DNA of 64,000 nucleotides from Euphorbia lathyris (GCF_963576675.1 NC_088918.1:68807501-68871500), one strand, 5' to 3'; positions 46,874 to 58,888 are shown, numbered from the stretch's first letter. The notes: generated by a model not told the origin, from the letters alone. Numbers and translations: made by a program.

Positions 46874-49800
46874 GCCCCCCTCAAACTAGGATTGTAGGGG
46901 TCAAACAATCCAAGTTTGGCAATAAGAGTGTGAAATTGAGGAGAGTGCTGGGCTTTGGTAAAGAGATCAGCAAGCTGTAAAGACAAGGAGATGGGCATGA
47001 GGCGAATCAAACCAGAAAGCACCCTATCACGAATCACATGGCAGTCAATATCAATGTGCTTTGTGCGCTCATAAAAAACCGGATTCTGAGCAATGTGCAT
47101 AGCTGAGGTGTTATCGCAAAAGAGCAAGGCAGATGTGTCATGAGATATTCCAAAATCCTTGAGTAAAGCAATTAACCATTGGAGTTCACAAGAGGTGGAA
47201 GCCATGGCTCGATATTCTGCTTCAGAAGATGAGCGAGAAACAGTGCTTTGCTTCTTGGAGCGCCAAGAAACAAGAGTGTGACCAAGAAAGATGACATAAC
47301 CAGTGATTGATCGACGAGAATCAAGGCAAGAAGCCCAAGCTGAATCAGAGAATGCCTGTAAAGTAAGATTGTTGTTACAGGGGAAAAATAAGCCCAGTCC
47401 TGGAGAGCCTTTGAGATAGCGAAGAACCCTGTATGCGCGCAAGAGATCATCCATGGTAGCATTGGCCAAATGCTGAGAGAGGGCATTCACAATGTAAGAA
47501 ATTTCTGGGCGAGTATGAGTGACATACAGCAAACGCCCAATCAAACGACGATAAACAGAGATATCAGCAAGAGGTATAGCTGAAGGAGTGGGTTTAAAAT
47601 GAGGGAGAGCTGGAGTTTTAGAAGGCTTACTACCAAGATAGCCAGTATCACCCAATAATTCGAGGATGTATTTGCGCTGACACATATGCAGACCAGAGGA
47701 AGAACGAGCAAACTCAAATCCCAGAAAATAGTGAAGACTGCCCATGTCTTTGATGCCGAATTGAGCATGTAAGTAATCTTTCACCTCTTGTATGCTTGAA
47801 CTGCAATTTCCTGTGATAATTACATCATCAACATAAATGAGTAGCACTGTAATGACATGACCGAGTTGCCTAGTGTATAAAGAAGGATCTACAATTGATT
47901 GCTTAAAACCAGCATGTTTGATTGTGTGACTTAGCTTCAAATTCCATTGTCTACCGGCCTGGCGTAACCCATAGAGAGATTTCTGTAATCAACACACTAG
48001 ATGAGGATTAGAAACTGTCACCCCGGGAGGAACTGTCATGTATACTTCCTCTTCTAAATCACCATGGAGATAGGCATTATTGATATCTAATTGATCAATT
48101 TTCCAATTGAAAGAAATTGCTATTGCAAGCAAAATTCTAATGGTGGTAAACTTTGCCACAGGAGCAAAGGTAGCTATAAAATCCACCCCTTCCGTTTGTG
48201 TAAAACCTTTAGCAACCAACCTAGCCTTATATTTGTCGATCGAACCATCACTTTTGTATTTGATACGATACACCCATTTGTAACCAATTGGATGTTTACC
48301 TGCAGGCAAACAAGTGAGTTCCCAGGTTTTATTGTTCTCAAGAGCTAAGAGCTCTTGTTGCATAGCCTGCTGCCATTTGGGATCTTTTGCAGCCTGAGAA
48401 TATGTATGAGGGGCTTGAGTGCAGGTTATATTTATAGAGAAAGCTTTCTTGTGTGGGAGGAGATTGTCATAGGTAAGATAGGAAGCTAAAGAATGTTTGG
48501 TAGAGGAGGGAATGGAAAAGGCAGGGATAGTATGAACTTGTATGAGGTTTAAATGGTAATCTTTTAGGTAAGTTGGTGGCTGCCTAGGACGAGTAGATCG
48601 TCTAGGCTGATTATGTGATGCAGGTAGGTTAGATGAGGAGGGTGGATTAGGTTGATTAGGTAGGGAAGGTGAATTAGGTGGATGGGGGGAGATGTGTATT
48701 TGTGGACTGGATTCAATGGGATCAGGAGGATCCTCAAATGAATCATTGGGATCATCAACATTAGAAGTAGGAACTGTGATTGATGGTAAAGGGATATCAT
48801 CACCATCCTGATTGGGCAAAATATAATGAGCATGATCTAAAAAATCCTCATTAGAAAAGGGTATGATAGAAGAAGGAATGAAGGTTTGAAAAGGGAAATG
48901 TGTTTCATAAAACACTACATTTCTGCTGAAGAATGTAGTTTGATCAGATAGATTAAGGAGTTTGTACCCCTTTATACCGGTTTAATAACCAAGAAAAACA
49001 CATTTCAGTGCCCTGTCAGTAAATTTGGTTTTGTGTCTATTGAGTGTGCTAGCATAAGCAAGACACCCAAAGACCTTAAGCTGTGTGAGATCTGGTTGCT
49101 GATTGTAAAGCTTTTGGTAGGGTGTTTGATTTTTGAGGATGGCAGAAGGCATTCTGTTCAAGAGGTAGGCTGCGTGTGCAACAGCTGCTGGCCAAAACTC
49201 TTTTGTCATATGACTCTGAGCTAATAAAGCTCGAGTAACATTCATGATATCCTGATGCTTCCTTTCCACCCTTCCATTCTGCTGTGGTGTTTCAGGACAT
49301 GTGGTTTGATGTATCATACCAAAAGCATTATAGAAATCAGCCATACTGAATTCTGGTCCATTATCTGATCGAACCACTTTGATCTATTTATCAAATTGAG
49401 TTTTAACATAGGAAAAAAATTTCTGAAACAAAGGTCGAGCATCTGACTTTACTTTCATTAACGAAATCCAAAGAAAACGACTACAATCATCCAAAATAGT
49501 AAGAAAATAGTGATGCTCAGTGAAAGAATCCTTCATTGGTCCCCAGATATCGATGTGAACTAAGTCAAAAACACCATCTGCTATCTTATCACTAAGAACA
49601 TATGGCAATTTGCGTTGCCTTGATTTATGACAAATATCACAAGGAAATTTGGACTTCAGAGTAGGTAACACATACTGTTTTTGCAATTTCAGCATTCTAG
49701 TTTGAGAAGGATGACCAAAACGCAAATGCCATATGTCTTGGGTTTGAACTACAGCTGTGACTGCCTTGTAGTCTTGAACTGACCATGGATCTTCAAGGTG

Positions 49801-51318
49801 ATATAGTCCATTTTGTTCCTTAGCACAACCAATCGTCTCCCAGCTTGTAACTTCCTGTATTAGGTAATGTGTACCAGTCACAATTAAACAAAACTTGTTA
49901 GATTCCATTAATTTGCTGCTACTAATCAGATTATACTGAAAAGTAGGGATGAGCAAAGCATCTTTCAGTATCAACTTGTGACTGAGTGCTACAGTTCCAC
50001 AGTATTCAACTGGAACAACTTCTCCATTTGGCAAACTCACAAAACAATTAGTGATTTTAGTGTAAGACTCATAGTGCTTAATATCACAGATTATATGATC
50101 TGTAGCTCCTGTGTCAATAATCCAGGATTTCGCACTAATAACTTCATTATTGTGACTGAGGATTTTACCAGATTTTTCAGTGTTCTTGTAACTTGTGTTA
50201 ACGGATGATGTAGCCTTGCTCCTTGAACCTGTAGAGCCTGAAGGTAAGAGTGAAATCAACTGTTGATATTGTTCCTTAGTCAAAACATACTGATCACTAG
50301 GTGTTTGGTATAAATTCTCTGATTCTTCCTCATCTGAACTTGAATCACAAGATTCAGCAACACTTTGATGTGCTACTTGATTTGCCTTTGATTTGTTCTT
50401 GAATCTTTGGTTATAACCGGCTGGATATCCATGTTTCTTAAAGCATATATCCTCAATGTGACCTGAATTACCACAATAAGTACACAAGGGAGATTGCTTG
50501 CCATCATTTGAGTTTTTACGATAAGGCTGATTTTGATTTGAAGAAGATTTGTTGAACTGTTTGTTGGATTTAGGCTGTGTATTTGTAAATCCTGCAAATG
50601 AATTAACTGGAATAGCAACTTTGATTTGTTGATTGAGTTGTCTCTCATGTGTAATTGCAAGAGCAAAAGTTCTATTCAGTGTAGGCAAGGTTTCCTTAAG
50701 TAAGATCTGAGAACAAACATTTGAGAAATGATCATTTAATCCTTGTAGAAATGTGACTACCTGATCCTCCTCTTGCTGAGTTATAATTGTGTTTAGTGCA
50801 CCACAAGCACAGGCAGGATTACAACTGCATTTCGGCAAAGGCCTCATATGCATTAATTCATCATGAAGGATCTTGAATTGCGTGTGATAATCTGTAATGG
50901 ACATTTCTCCTTGTTGCAGATTTTGTATCTCCTTCCTCAACGCTGAAATCCGCAGAGAATCACCTTATAGAAATCGATCTCGAAGATCTTCCCAGATATC
51001 AGACGCCTTATCCAGCCAAATGATGCTTTTTGCCACAGATTCAGAAAGAGCATGTAGTATCCATGATACAACCATTGTGTTGCACCTCTGCCAAGTCGAA
51101 TACATTGGATCTCCTGGTAATGGAGCTTCAATTGATCCGTCAACGAATCCATACTTATTTTTTGACATAAGAGCTACTTTCATGGATCTAGACCATTGGT
51201 GATAATTCGAACCAGTAAGAATTTGTGAAACCAGAATTAGAGATGGAGTTTCATTTGCAGGAAGGAAGTAAGGACTTCCAGATGTTATTTGATTCGGATT
51301 TAACACAGCATTCGCCAT
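46840..51318 (-). pseudogene. Copia gag-pol, single frame with four premature stops
   Basis: One frame from 51318 down to 46840, broken only by stops at 50965-50967, 49384-49386, 48982-48984 and 47989-47991. Domains in order: UBN2-type gag (from the start to about 50640) with a CX2CX4HX4C knuckle (about 50480-50440); protease with IDTGATDH (about 50118-50095); pre-integrase WHLRFGH with a Cys pair; integrase Asp in HIDIWGP, Asp in RSDNG (about 49360) and Glu in NGRVERKH (about 49260); RT with the LDINNAYLHG motif and YVDD (about 47838-47827); RNase H ending near 46990. All catalytic motifs remain, so decay is by stops only. Three of the four stops fit a single C-to-T change. Confidence 0.93.
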
Positions 51319-51440
51319 TGAAATGATTGTTTGAAGAGTGTGGAATAAAACAGAATAAGAATGAGATGAAAAATAGAGTAAGGAAAAATGAGATTTTAGG
51401 GATCTCAGATTTTATGCGGAAGCTTTTAGCTCTGATACCA

Positions 51441-51724
51441 TCATAAGATGGAAATCTATTGATTGAATTGAAAGAACTCTCAATTACATGAAAATGGAAT
51501 TAAATCCAGAAAACAATGAAAGAGAATTGTAACAGAATTCTCAGTACAAGAAAAGGAAAACAGATGGCTATTTAATCATAACAGAAAAAGGGCATAATTG
51601 GAAAGTGTCTCAAAGATAAAGGGGTAATTTGGGAAACAGGGGTATTTTGGTAAACAGAGGGAAAAGTCATGTTACCGTTGGAATTTCCCATTACCCAAAG
51701 AGCAGTGCTCTGTTACAGTTATGA
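51441..51724 (-). repeat. 5' LTR of the copia element
   Basis: 284 bp, one mismatch to the 3' LTR. The PBS follows with no spacer on the minus strand. Confidence 0.95.
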
Positions 51725-51993
51725 TATTTCATGAACTTTTGGGAGTTGAGTTCGTCTAGATATTGTTCAGTTAGAAGAGAAAATGTGGTTATATTGAAAA
51801 AAAATGATGGTTATAAAAAATGATTCTAAAAAACTTTATTTCTTCTAACTTTTTATTTTGAAATCGTCATTCCTCATTTTGAATTGTACAATAATAAAAG
51901 TAGTCATTATGTTGCTATAGTGCAAAGTTTAAGATTCATCATGCCCAACTTTCAAATCAAGAAATATCCGATATTAAATTCATGGGTCATATG

Positions 51994-52624
51994 TAATGTG
52001 CATGTAAATGGTCTAGCGAATCGGGCGGGTGAAGTATTCTCTGCCTGGAAAGCGGCACAGCGACTATATCGGTCGGAGGAAGCTACTGTTGTCGTGGAAC
52101 AACCAGTATTTTGGCATCCGCCCGCTGAAGGTGTTAAACTGAACTTTGACGCAGCATTGCAGGTAGCTTCACACAGGGTAGGAATCGGGACAGTCATCAG
52201 GGATGTACATGGGCGAATGGTGGCGACTAGATACCAGGCAGTCCAGGGGCTTTTCTCGCCAGAGCTAGCTGAAGCTATCTCGTGTAGAGAAGCGCTTAGT
52301 TGGTTAAAAGAACGAGGTGATATCATGGTTTGTGTTGAGGGGGACGCTCAGATTGTTATTAATGCTCTTAGACAGGAATCAGAAGAAGATTTTTCAAGTT
52401 TTGGCATTGTTATCGCGGATTGTCGAACCATAGCAGCTTCAATTCCACAATGTGAATTCCGGTTCACCAGACGAAGTGGCAACCTTGTAGCAGACGAGGC
52501 AGTAAAGTTAGGATTAGCTTCTCATGAACTGACTATTACCAATGTTATTCCCCCATCCTTTGTAGGTCTATTGACCACTGATTGATTCATTTGTTCAATT
52601 TATTCTTTCATTCAAAAAAAAAAA
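51994..52624 (+). mobile_element. 5'-truncated LINE, RNase H part, with 14-bp target duplication
   Basis: TCATGGGTCATATG flanks it exactly (51980-51993, 52625-52638), and an A-run ends it. The frame to the stop at 52585 encodes an RNase H: LNFDAAL (first catalytic Asp), GIGTVIRD, ELAEAISCREAL (Glu), EGDAQIVINAL (Asp) and a FRFTRRSGNLVADE end. No RT remains. It belongs to the same LINE family as the sequence at 63740-64000. Confidence 0.92.
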
Positions 52625-52639
52625 TCATGGGTCATATGA

Positions 52640-53350
52640 AAAAAGATTGATGGGTCGTGGGTGTAATTTAGTCTGCATATATGATGTGACACTGAATCAA
52701 ATATTAATTTAAACAACTTTGGCCATAATAGCACATAATTCTCTATTGTAAAATTAATGATATTTCACCCTTATTTTAATTTGGACAAATTTCGTAATTA
52801 ATTAATCAATTTGGTCAAAATTATATAATTTATGAAATTCGGACCGATTGGATAATTTTACCAAGTATTCTAGCTTGAATTTATAATTAATTAATTATTC
52901 TTTCCGTCAAAATTTATGCAACATATGAAGTTTCAGACCAATTTAATAATTTACCAAATATTATGACTGAACTTGTAATTATCCAATTAGTAATATAATG
53001 ACATTTTTACTTATAATTAAGATACTTTTACTTTCATTCTTAGATATTTAATTTTTGAACTTCTGGAGTTGAAATCTTTTAGATGTTTTATGGTTAAATA
53101 TGGTCATATTGAAAAAAAAAACGATGGTTTCTGTTAGCGATATTTTTGCGAATATGCTAATTTTCAACCTTGTCATTTGTGGTTAGGGTACGAGCGTGTC
53201 AGAGAAATTATTTCTCAATTAATATGGACGTTGAAGTTTATGGATTTACGCGCCAAAACTTGAAATCTAACAAAACGATTGGCAATGGACGCAAAGATTG
53301 AAAAATATCTCTTTGGTCTCTAGCGTCGTTATAAACTTTACTAGATAATT
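52640..53350. other. No supported feature
   Basis: AT-rich host DNA. A ~90-bp stretch at 53040-53130 resembles the flank at 51728-51815 (GGAGTTGA..., TGGTTATATTGAAAAAAA). Confidence 0.45.
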
Positions 53351-53353
53351 AAC

Positions 53354-55691
53354 GTTTGTTGTCTCGATTAATATCTAAAGCTGAACATGAGGGAAAAATT
53401 GTCACACTCGTTCAATTCGCATCTAAACTCTGTCTAAGACGTTTCCTCTCCAAACACTGTCGAAACTCAAAAACTTCGAATTAACTCCAAACTTTTCCTA
53501 TAACACCAAATAAAAATCACACACCTAATAATTATAATATATACATACTAATATTAATATATCAATTCTAGAAATTTAGACACGGACGTGACAAAAATTA
53601 CGGGATGTTGGGTTTATACAAGTGCCCCCAATATCTCCCACTTATTTTTCGCCGATGATAACTTTTTATTTTTTTAGTGCTACGGAGGATGAATGTAGAA
53701 AGATTAGTAGTGTGCTTCGTTCCTATGAGGTGATGTCGGGACATGCTGTGAATCTGCATAAGTCTGGCATTTATTTTAGTGCTAATGTCAGTAGTGAGAG
53801 TAGGGAACTGATTAAAGGAATTCTTGGGGTACACATGCGTTTGGATACAGGTCGTTATATGGGTCTTCCCTCGCTTATTGGTAGGTCTAAAAAGGCTATT
53901 TTTGGCTTTTTGAAGGACCGACTGATTAAAAGGTTCAGAAGTTGGATGTTCATATTTTTATCAAATGCAGGTAAGGAAGGGTTGTTGACGTCGGTTGCTC
54001 AATCCTTGCCTACGTTCTATATGAGTACATTTTTTTTACCTAAGTCCATTTGTGATGAAATTCAGAAAATGATGAATTCTTTTTGGTGGAGTACGAAGGC
54101 TAATGGTGCTCGTAAGATTCACTGGTGCAGTTGGGGATCAGATAAGTGTCAGAAAGGAAAGAGGAGGATTAGGTTTCATGAACTTACATGATTTTAATCT
54201 CGATCTGTTGGGAAAACATTGTTGGAAGGTTATTGACAATTCGAATATGTTATTGAGTCGTTTGTTCAAAGCTAAATATTATTCAGAGGGCTCGTTTTTA
54301 TCTTCTAAATTGGGCAATAACCCCAGTTTTCTTTAGAGGAGCGTATGGAGCTCGACTAAAGTTTTAGAGGAGGGACTGTGATGGAGAATTGGGAGAGGTG
54401 ATCAAATTTCAGTTTGGAAGGATCCTTGGTTGCAATCAGATGATCGGCGAAGGGGTGGAGTCGATTTGCAATCAGGAGAATCATATGACGGTAGTTGTTG
54501 AGTTGTTTATTTCGGGGACCCGTATATAGGATCGTGGTAAAATTGCAAATTGGTTTTCTTCGGCAGATGCTAAAATCATTTTTGACATGGTTGTGCCACA
54601 AACAGTGCGTGACGACTCCTTGGTATGGTATTTTGCGGCTAATGGGGTTTATTCGATAAAATCTAGATATCGAAGGCTAGAGTCTGTTCGGAATGAGATG
54701 GCGATTCATCTTGGCTGGCAATAGATATGGTCTTTGAAGATTCCGCCCAAAATTCGGATGTTCCTATGGCGTTTATGCGCAAAGAGCTTACCTTTGTGTG
54801 TTTGTTTGGCTCAATGTCATATATCCTCTCGTCTGGTTGTCTGCGGTGGTGATGCAGAACATGGCTTAAATTTGTTTGTCGGGTGTGGTTTTGCCAGGGC
54901 ATGTTGGTTGGTGGCTAATTTGTCTATTCCAGGTTGTAAGTGGGAGTGGCTCGAGGATTGGGTCCTTCACATTTTGTCAACTGTTGCAGGAGCTGGTTGG
55001 TCGAAGAGCTATAGTGCTATGGGCTATTTGGAATTACCGAAATCAGAAAACTCTGGGGCACGGAGTTGAGGGCAGATGTTGTGTCGGTCGTTCCACAAGC
55101 AGGTCGTTTGCTTGAGGAGTGGTTGTCGGCTTGTGCAATGCCGGCGTCGTGTGCTGGTGTTGTTACTGCTCAGACGGAAGTCAGGTGGCAGGCTCCGCCT
55201 TCGGGTTGGCTTAAATGCAATGTGGACACTGCGGTTTTTGCGGATATTGGTGAAATAGGAGCTGGTGTTGTTTTGCGGGACAATAATGGGATGTTTTTGG
55301 CTTGTTACAGCAGCTTCCTGTCAGGACGAACTTTTGTCTGTTTAGCTGGGGTGGTCGCTGTCCGAAAGGCGATGGAGTGGTGTATCGTGCTGGAGTATTG
55401 CGATGTGAAGTTTGAATCTGATGCGATTATTGATTTGATTGTCTCTACTGGTGTTGATCGCACCGAGGTTGGACGGATTGTTGAGGATATTCGCCATTTA
55501 TTAGTTCAACGTTCGGGTTTTTCCGTGACTTTCATTCCTAGGCTAGCGAGCTGTGCGGTTCATACTATGGCTCGGCACGCGCGTTCCAATGCTAGTTCTT
55601 TTAGTGATTTTTTAATTCTTAGTTTCCTTTATTCTATTCTTTATAATGAATCGTTTCAAGTTTAATTGATGTTTAATTCTGTTAAAAAAAA
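53354..55691 (+). pseudogene. LINE ORF2 3' half (RT end, zf-RVT, RNase H), split by a solo LTR
   Basis: Reading across the LTR with one copy of its duplication removed restores a continuous RT segment (LISKAEHEGK before, APNISHLFFADD after), so the LTR inserted into the LINE. The rest runs on with frame changes and stops: thumb region (YMGLPSLIGRSKKAIF), GGLGFMNLHDFN, the zf-RVT zinc-binding part (IPPKIRMFLWRLC) and RNase H at 55170-55660 (GWLKCNVDTA, GAGVVLRDNNG). The A-tail is at 55683-55691. The 5' end is truncated at about 53354 and no clear target duplication is seen. Would have made the reverse transcriptase of an L1-type element. Confidence 0.9.
53400..53593 (-). mobile_element. Solo LTR, 194 bp, inside the LINE
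   Basis: On the minus strand it starts TGTCACGTCCGTGTCTAAA and ends GAGTGTGACA, flanked by exact AAAAT duplications (53395-53399, 53594-53598). The interrupted LINE frame independently confirms the boundaries. The same terminal words occur in the LTRs at 10988 and 17562. Confidence 0.9.
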
Positions 55692-56060
55692 AGATCGTTA
55701 TTAATTTCATAAGTGTCTGAAATTATATGAATTATATCATATTTTTCTTATAGTTGGAAATATTATTTTAGAGTTTCTTTTGAGAATCTAACACATAAAA
55801 AAGATTTTCAAAATATTAAAAGTGCAAATTTCTATTATAGACTAAATAAAATGATTACTCTATTAATTTAAAATTGATTTTCTAATTAATGTGATAAAAA
55901 ATGATTTAATTAAAGTGAGAGATTAATAATTCAATAAGTAGATGTTTTTTTTAAAAAATAATGCTTAGGTAAAATCTATTTTAAATAAAAGTAAATCATT
56001 TAACCAAGAGATGTTTTTTGCAAAAAAAAAAAAAAAAAAAATGAAGAATAAAAAAATAAT
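55692..56060. other. No supported feature
   Basis: AT-rich spacer with an A-run at about 56023-56040. Confidence 0.5.
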
Positions 56061-56102
56061 TGGGAGTCTGAGTCGAGGAAGCTGTTTGTGGAAAAAAACT
56101 TC

Positions 56103-56130
56103 CACGTCGTTTGTGGGAGTCGAACCAAGG
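56103..56130 (-). pseudogene. Degenerate tRNA-Lys T-arm fragment
   Basis: On the plus strand CGTCGTTTGTGGGAGTCGAA resembles the 3' end of the adjacent tRNA-Lys gene (CGCCGTCTGTGGGAATCGAA) 66 bp away. The rest of the tRNA is not recognisable. Confidence 0.55.
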
Positions 56131-56170
56131 CGGCTGAGTAATAAGGAACTGCTCGTGAAAAAACACAGGT

Positions 56171-56243
56171 CGCCGTCTGTGGGAATCGAACCCACGACCA
56201 CATAGTTAAAAGCCATGCGCTCTACCAGCTGAGCTAAGACGGC
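56171..56243 (-). tRNA. tRNA-Lys (UUU), copy 3
   Basis: 73 nt, full cloverleaf with anticodon TTT. One change in the anticodon stem gives a G-U pair, which is tolerated. A T6 terminator follows on the minus strand. Confidence 0.96.
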
Positions 56244-56800
56244 TCACGACATGAACGTTAAAGTTTTTGTTTAAATAGAATGCTATCAATTTTGTGCTTC
56301 ACGTGCATCGAGATTAGTTTTCTTAACCATACATCTTATTTACTGATGTCAACTATTACTGTAAAATCCTATACTGCCCATTCTAATAAGATTATTCAAA
56401 GTTTATATAACAGGGCCGGGGATGAAAATATAATCTAAAAAGTTATTTGTGACAGGTATGAGACTGTTGAAAAAATAACAATATTTGTTATTATTTTTCA
56501 ATTTGAGGGATTATCAGGTTAATTTCAAAAATAATTTTTATAATTTTATGTTTTTATATTTTTGTAGATAAATTCTTCTAATACAAAAATATAACCTACA
56601 TGTTCATTTACATTCACCTTTATATCATCGCCTAGCTCCTCCACTACATACAAACTGCTACACTCCCATGCACACTACTGGTATATCCATCTAAATTCCT
56701 TACATATTCACTTATAATAAAACAAGACTAATGGAGGTTTTTGACCCACATAATAGATATCTCGGTCATCATAGTTTTTGTTCATGTATATCTTATGCAC
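56244..56800. other. No supported feature
   Basis: AT-rich intergenic DNA. Confidence 0.5.
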
Positions 56801-56803
56801 TAT

Positions 56804-57419
56804 GGGCCCGTTTGGTAAGATGTAACGGGCTTTGTAATGGAATGTCCATTACATTGAATGGTCATTACCATGTTTGGTTGCATTTAAAATTTTTTTTTGT
56901 AATGCAATGAGAAATCCATAGATTAAATTTTGTTTAACAACTATTGTAATCGCCATTACATAAAAAAATGGATTGAATTCTCATTACATCCAACAAGTAA
57001 TCTTAATTTCTATTTTTAAAGTTCCATCTAACCTCTCATTTGTCAAATCTCACTTCTCATCATTCTAAAAAACGCAAAGAAAACCTAAAAACGAAAAAAA
57101 AGCAAAAAAAATGAAAAATGAGAAAATAAAAAAAAACGGTGAAAATGGAAAACGAAAAACGAGAAAAATGTAAAAAAAATATTATAAAAACACGGAATTT
57201 TATATACTAATTTCACGATTTTCATGTTTTTTTTTTTGTTGATTTTAATTATGTAAATAAAATTTTGCGATTATATTCAACTAAGCAAACATAAGTAATG
57301 TAATGCTAATTACATTTCATCATTTTTTTAACCAAACATGGTAATGGAATCACCATTCCATTCCATTACATTACAAGTTTGATTACATTACATTGCATTA
57401 CGTCATACCAAACGCACCC
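56804..57419 (-). mobile_element. Tourist-like MITE, family B, copy 2
   Basis: 616 bp, ends GGGCCCGTTTGGTA and (complement) GGGTGCGTTTGGTA, flanked by TAT (56801-56803, 57420-57422). It matches 16585-17203 across its length in reverse orientation. Confidence 0.9.
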
Positions 57420-57422
57420 TAT

Positions 57423-57656
57423 GTTCATATCGTCCTCTATTTCTTCTTAACCCAACTCCTCTAACAATCCTTTTACATGGTACCACATCCTACATCCAAT
57501 TTTATATCCTAAATCTTTATAATACCCTAACGATCGAAAATAAGATAGTAGATGTTTGTCTACATTAAGTGTTGCTACCTCACTCACTCCCGAAATAGAT
57601 CATGGAATCATCATATGAAGACCATTTATGCCTAAAAACGAAGCACTGATGTCACC
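57423..57656. other. No supported feature
   Basis: Short spacer between MITE B copy 2 and the hAT element; no coding signal. Confidence 0.5.
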
Positions 57657-57664
57657 CTTCAGCC

Positions 57665-58708
57665 CAGGGCCGGCCCTGGGTCTTGAATTAAGGGGCGCAG
57701 GCTCAGGGCCCCTGATTTTTAAGGGCCCAGAAAAATATACTTAAGATTTTATATGTAGATAAAAATTAAATAATGTTTTATTAGTAACTTAGGTCCCACT
57801 ACTCTCTCATCTCTCCTGCTTGTTGTGCTACTGCGAATCTAGCCCTTTGCTACAAGTTTATAGTTAGAAATTTAGTGGCTAATTAAATAAAAATTAAAAG
57901 AAAAAGGTTATGCAAAGCGAATACATTTAGTAGTTATATTAATAACTTAATTTTTAAATTATTGCTTAACTGATAGTATTAATTTATTTAATTTCTTTTC
58001 TCTTAATTTCTTAAGAGATAATTTTTTAAATTTGCTTTATTTCTTATTACTTATTTCTTAAATTTACTAGCTTCGACCTGATTTTATTTATGTTTTATAA
58101 GAAATAGCCCAACAATGAATCATTTGATAAAAAAAATGTCTAGATGTTATAATTCTTTTTATCAGAAAATCTTTAGTATGTTGGCAATGAAGAATAATAT
58201 ATATTATACCAAGTTGGGTTAAGTGTTTAAAATTTAGGAATGTATGACTTTAGTGGTTTAGAGCAATTTCGATTTTGTTAGTCCGTTTTAGAATTATATT
58301 CTTAACTTTTTGTTCTCATCCTTTGTATTTTAATAAAATTTGGGCTTAGATTTTTTAAAAGGTTTGTTAAGAAATGCCAACTCATTTGAGATTCCCGTCA
58401 AACTCCTTTTCACCTAACCTCGGCGGCCCGGTGCACTACGTGTCCCGCTTAAGCGAGGGTCCGGGGAGGGGTCCCACCATAAGGATGTATTGGGGGCAAG
58501 CCTTCCAAGGCTAATTTTTTTTTTAGCAAGAAACCGCTCCTAAGATTCGAACTCTTGACCTCTCAGTCACACAACAACAACGTTTACCGTTGCGCTAAGG
58601 CTCGCCCTTAGCCTCCAACTTATATAAAAAAAATATTAGAATACGTATATAAAGGAGTCTAATTTTACAATTTCGCCCCGGACCTCTAAAAGGTCAGGAA
58701 CGGCCGTG
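57665..58708. mobile_element. Non-autonomous hAT element carrying a nested SINE
   Basis: Ends CAGGGCCGGCCCTG and (complement) CACGGCCGTTCCTG, flanked by exact CTTCAGCC duplications (57657-57664, 58709-58716). 1,044 bp, no transposase visible. The GGGCCC-rich start and GCCCCGGACCTC end are typical of plant hAT MITEs. Confidence 0.92.
58421..58609 (-). mobile_element. Au-like SINE
   Basis: On the minus strand: A box in CCTTAGCGCAACGGTAAACG, B box GGTTCGAATC, then TTAGGAGCGG, GGACCC...CGCTTAAGCGGGACAC and a GTGCACCGGGCCGCC end. This order is the Au SINE plan. About 189 bp, with a poly-T insertion or expansion at about 58516-58525. It lies inside the hAT element, so it is the younger insertion or was carried with it. 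Confidence 0.85.
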
Positions 58709-58888
58709 CTTCAGCCATATTCACCGATGCTGATAATGAAACATGAAAAAAGTGATAACATTATATATACATGTGCTTAGCAAATCTCAACAAATATAAA
58801 AACACAATTGTAACATAATGTACATATAAAACAATAACCACATATTTTTTGAACTATATTTAACATGAAATACGGAAAAAAAAACTAA

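Larger units (their letters stand above)
46590..51724 (-). mobile_element. Complete Ty1/copia retrotransposon with TC...GA termini
   Basis: Two 284-bp LTRs flank a copia gag-pol on the minus strand. Exact TATTT duplications border the element (46585-46589, 51725-51729). The primer site (complement of 51429-51440, TGGTATCAGAGC) abuts the 5' LTR directly, and a polypurine tract TTTGAGGGGGGC (46885-46874) abuts the 3' LTR. Integrase precedes RT, the copia order. In element orientation the LTRs begin TCATAAC and end CTTATGA instead of TG...CA. Confidence 0.95.

Noticed and set aside
53149..53593. A longer LTR starting at the TGTTAGCG near 53149
   Set aside because: No matching duplication there; the 53400 start gives AAAAT on both sides and restores the LINE frame.
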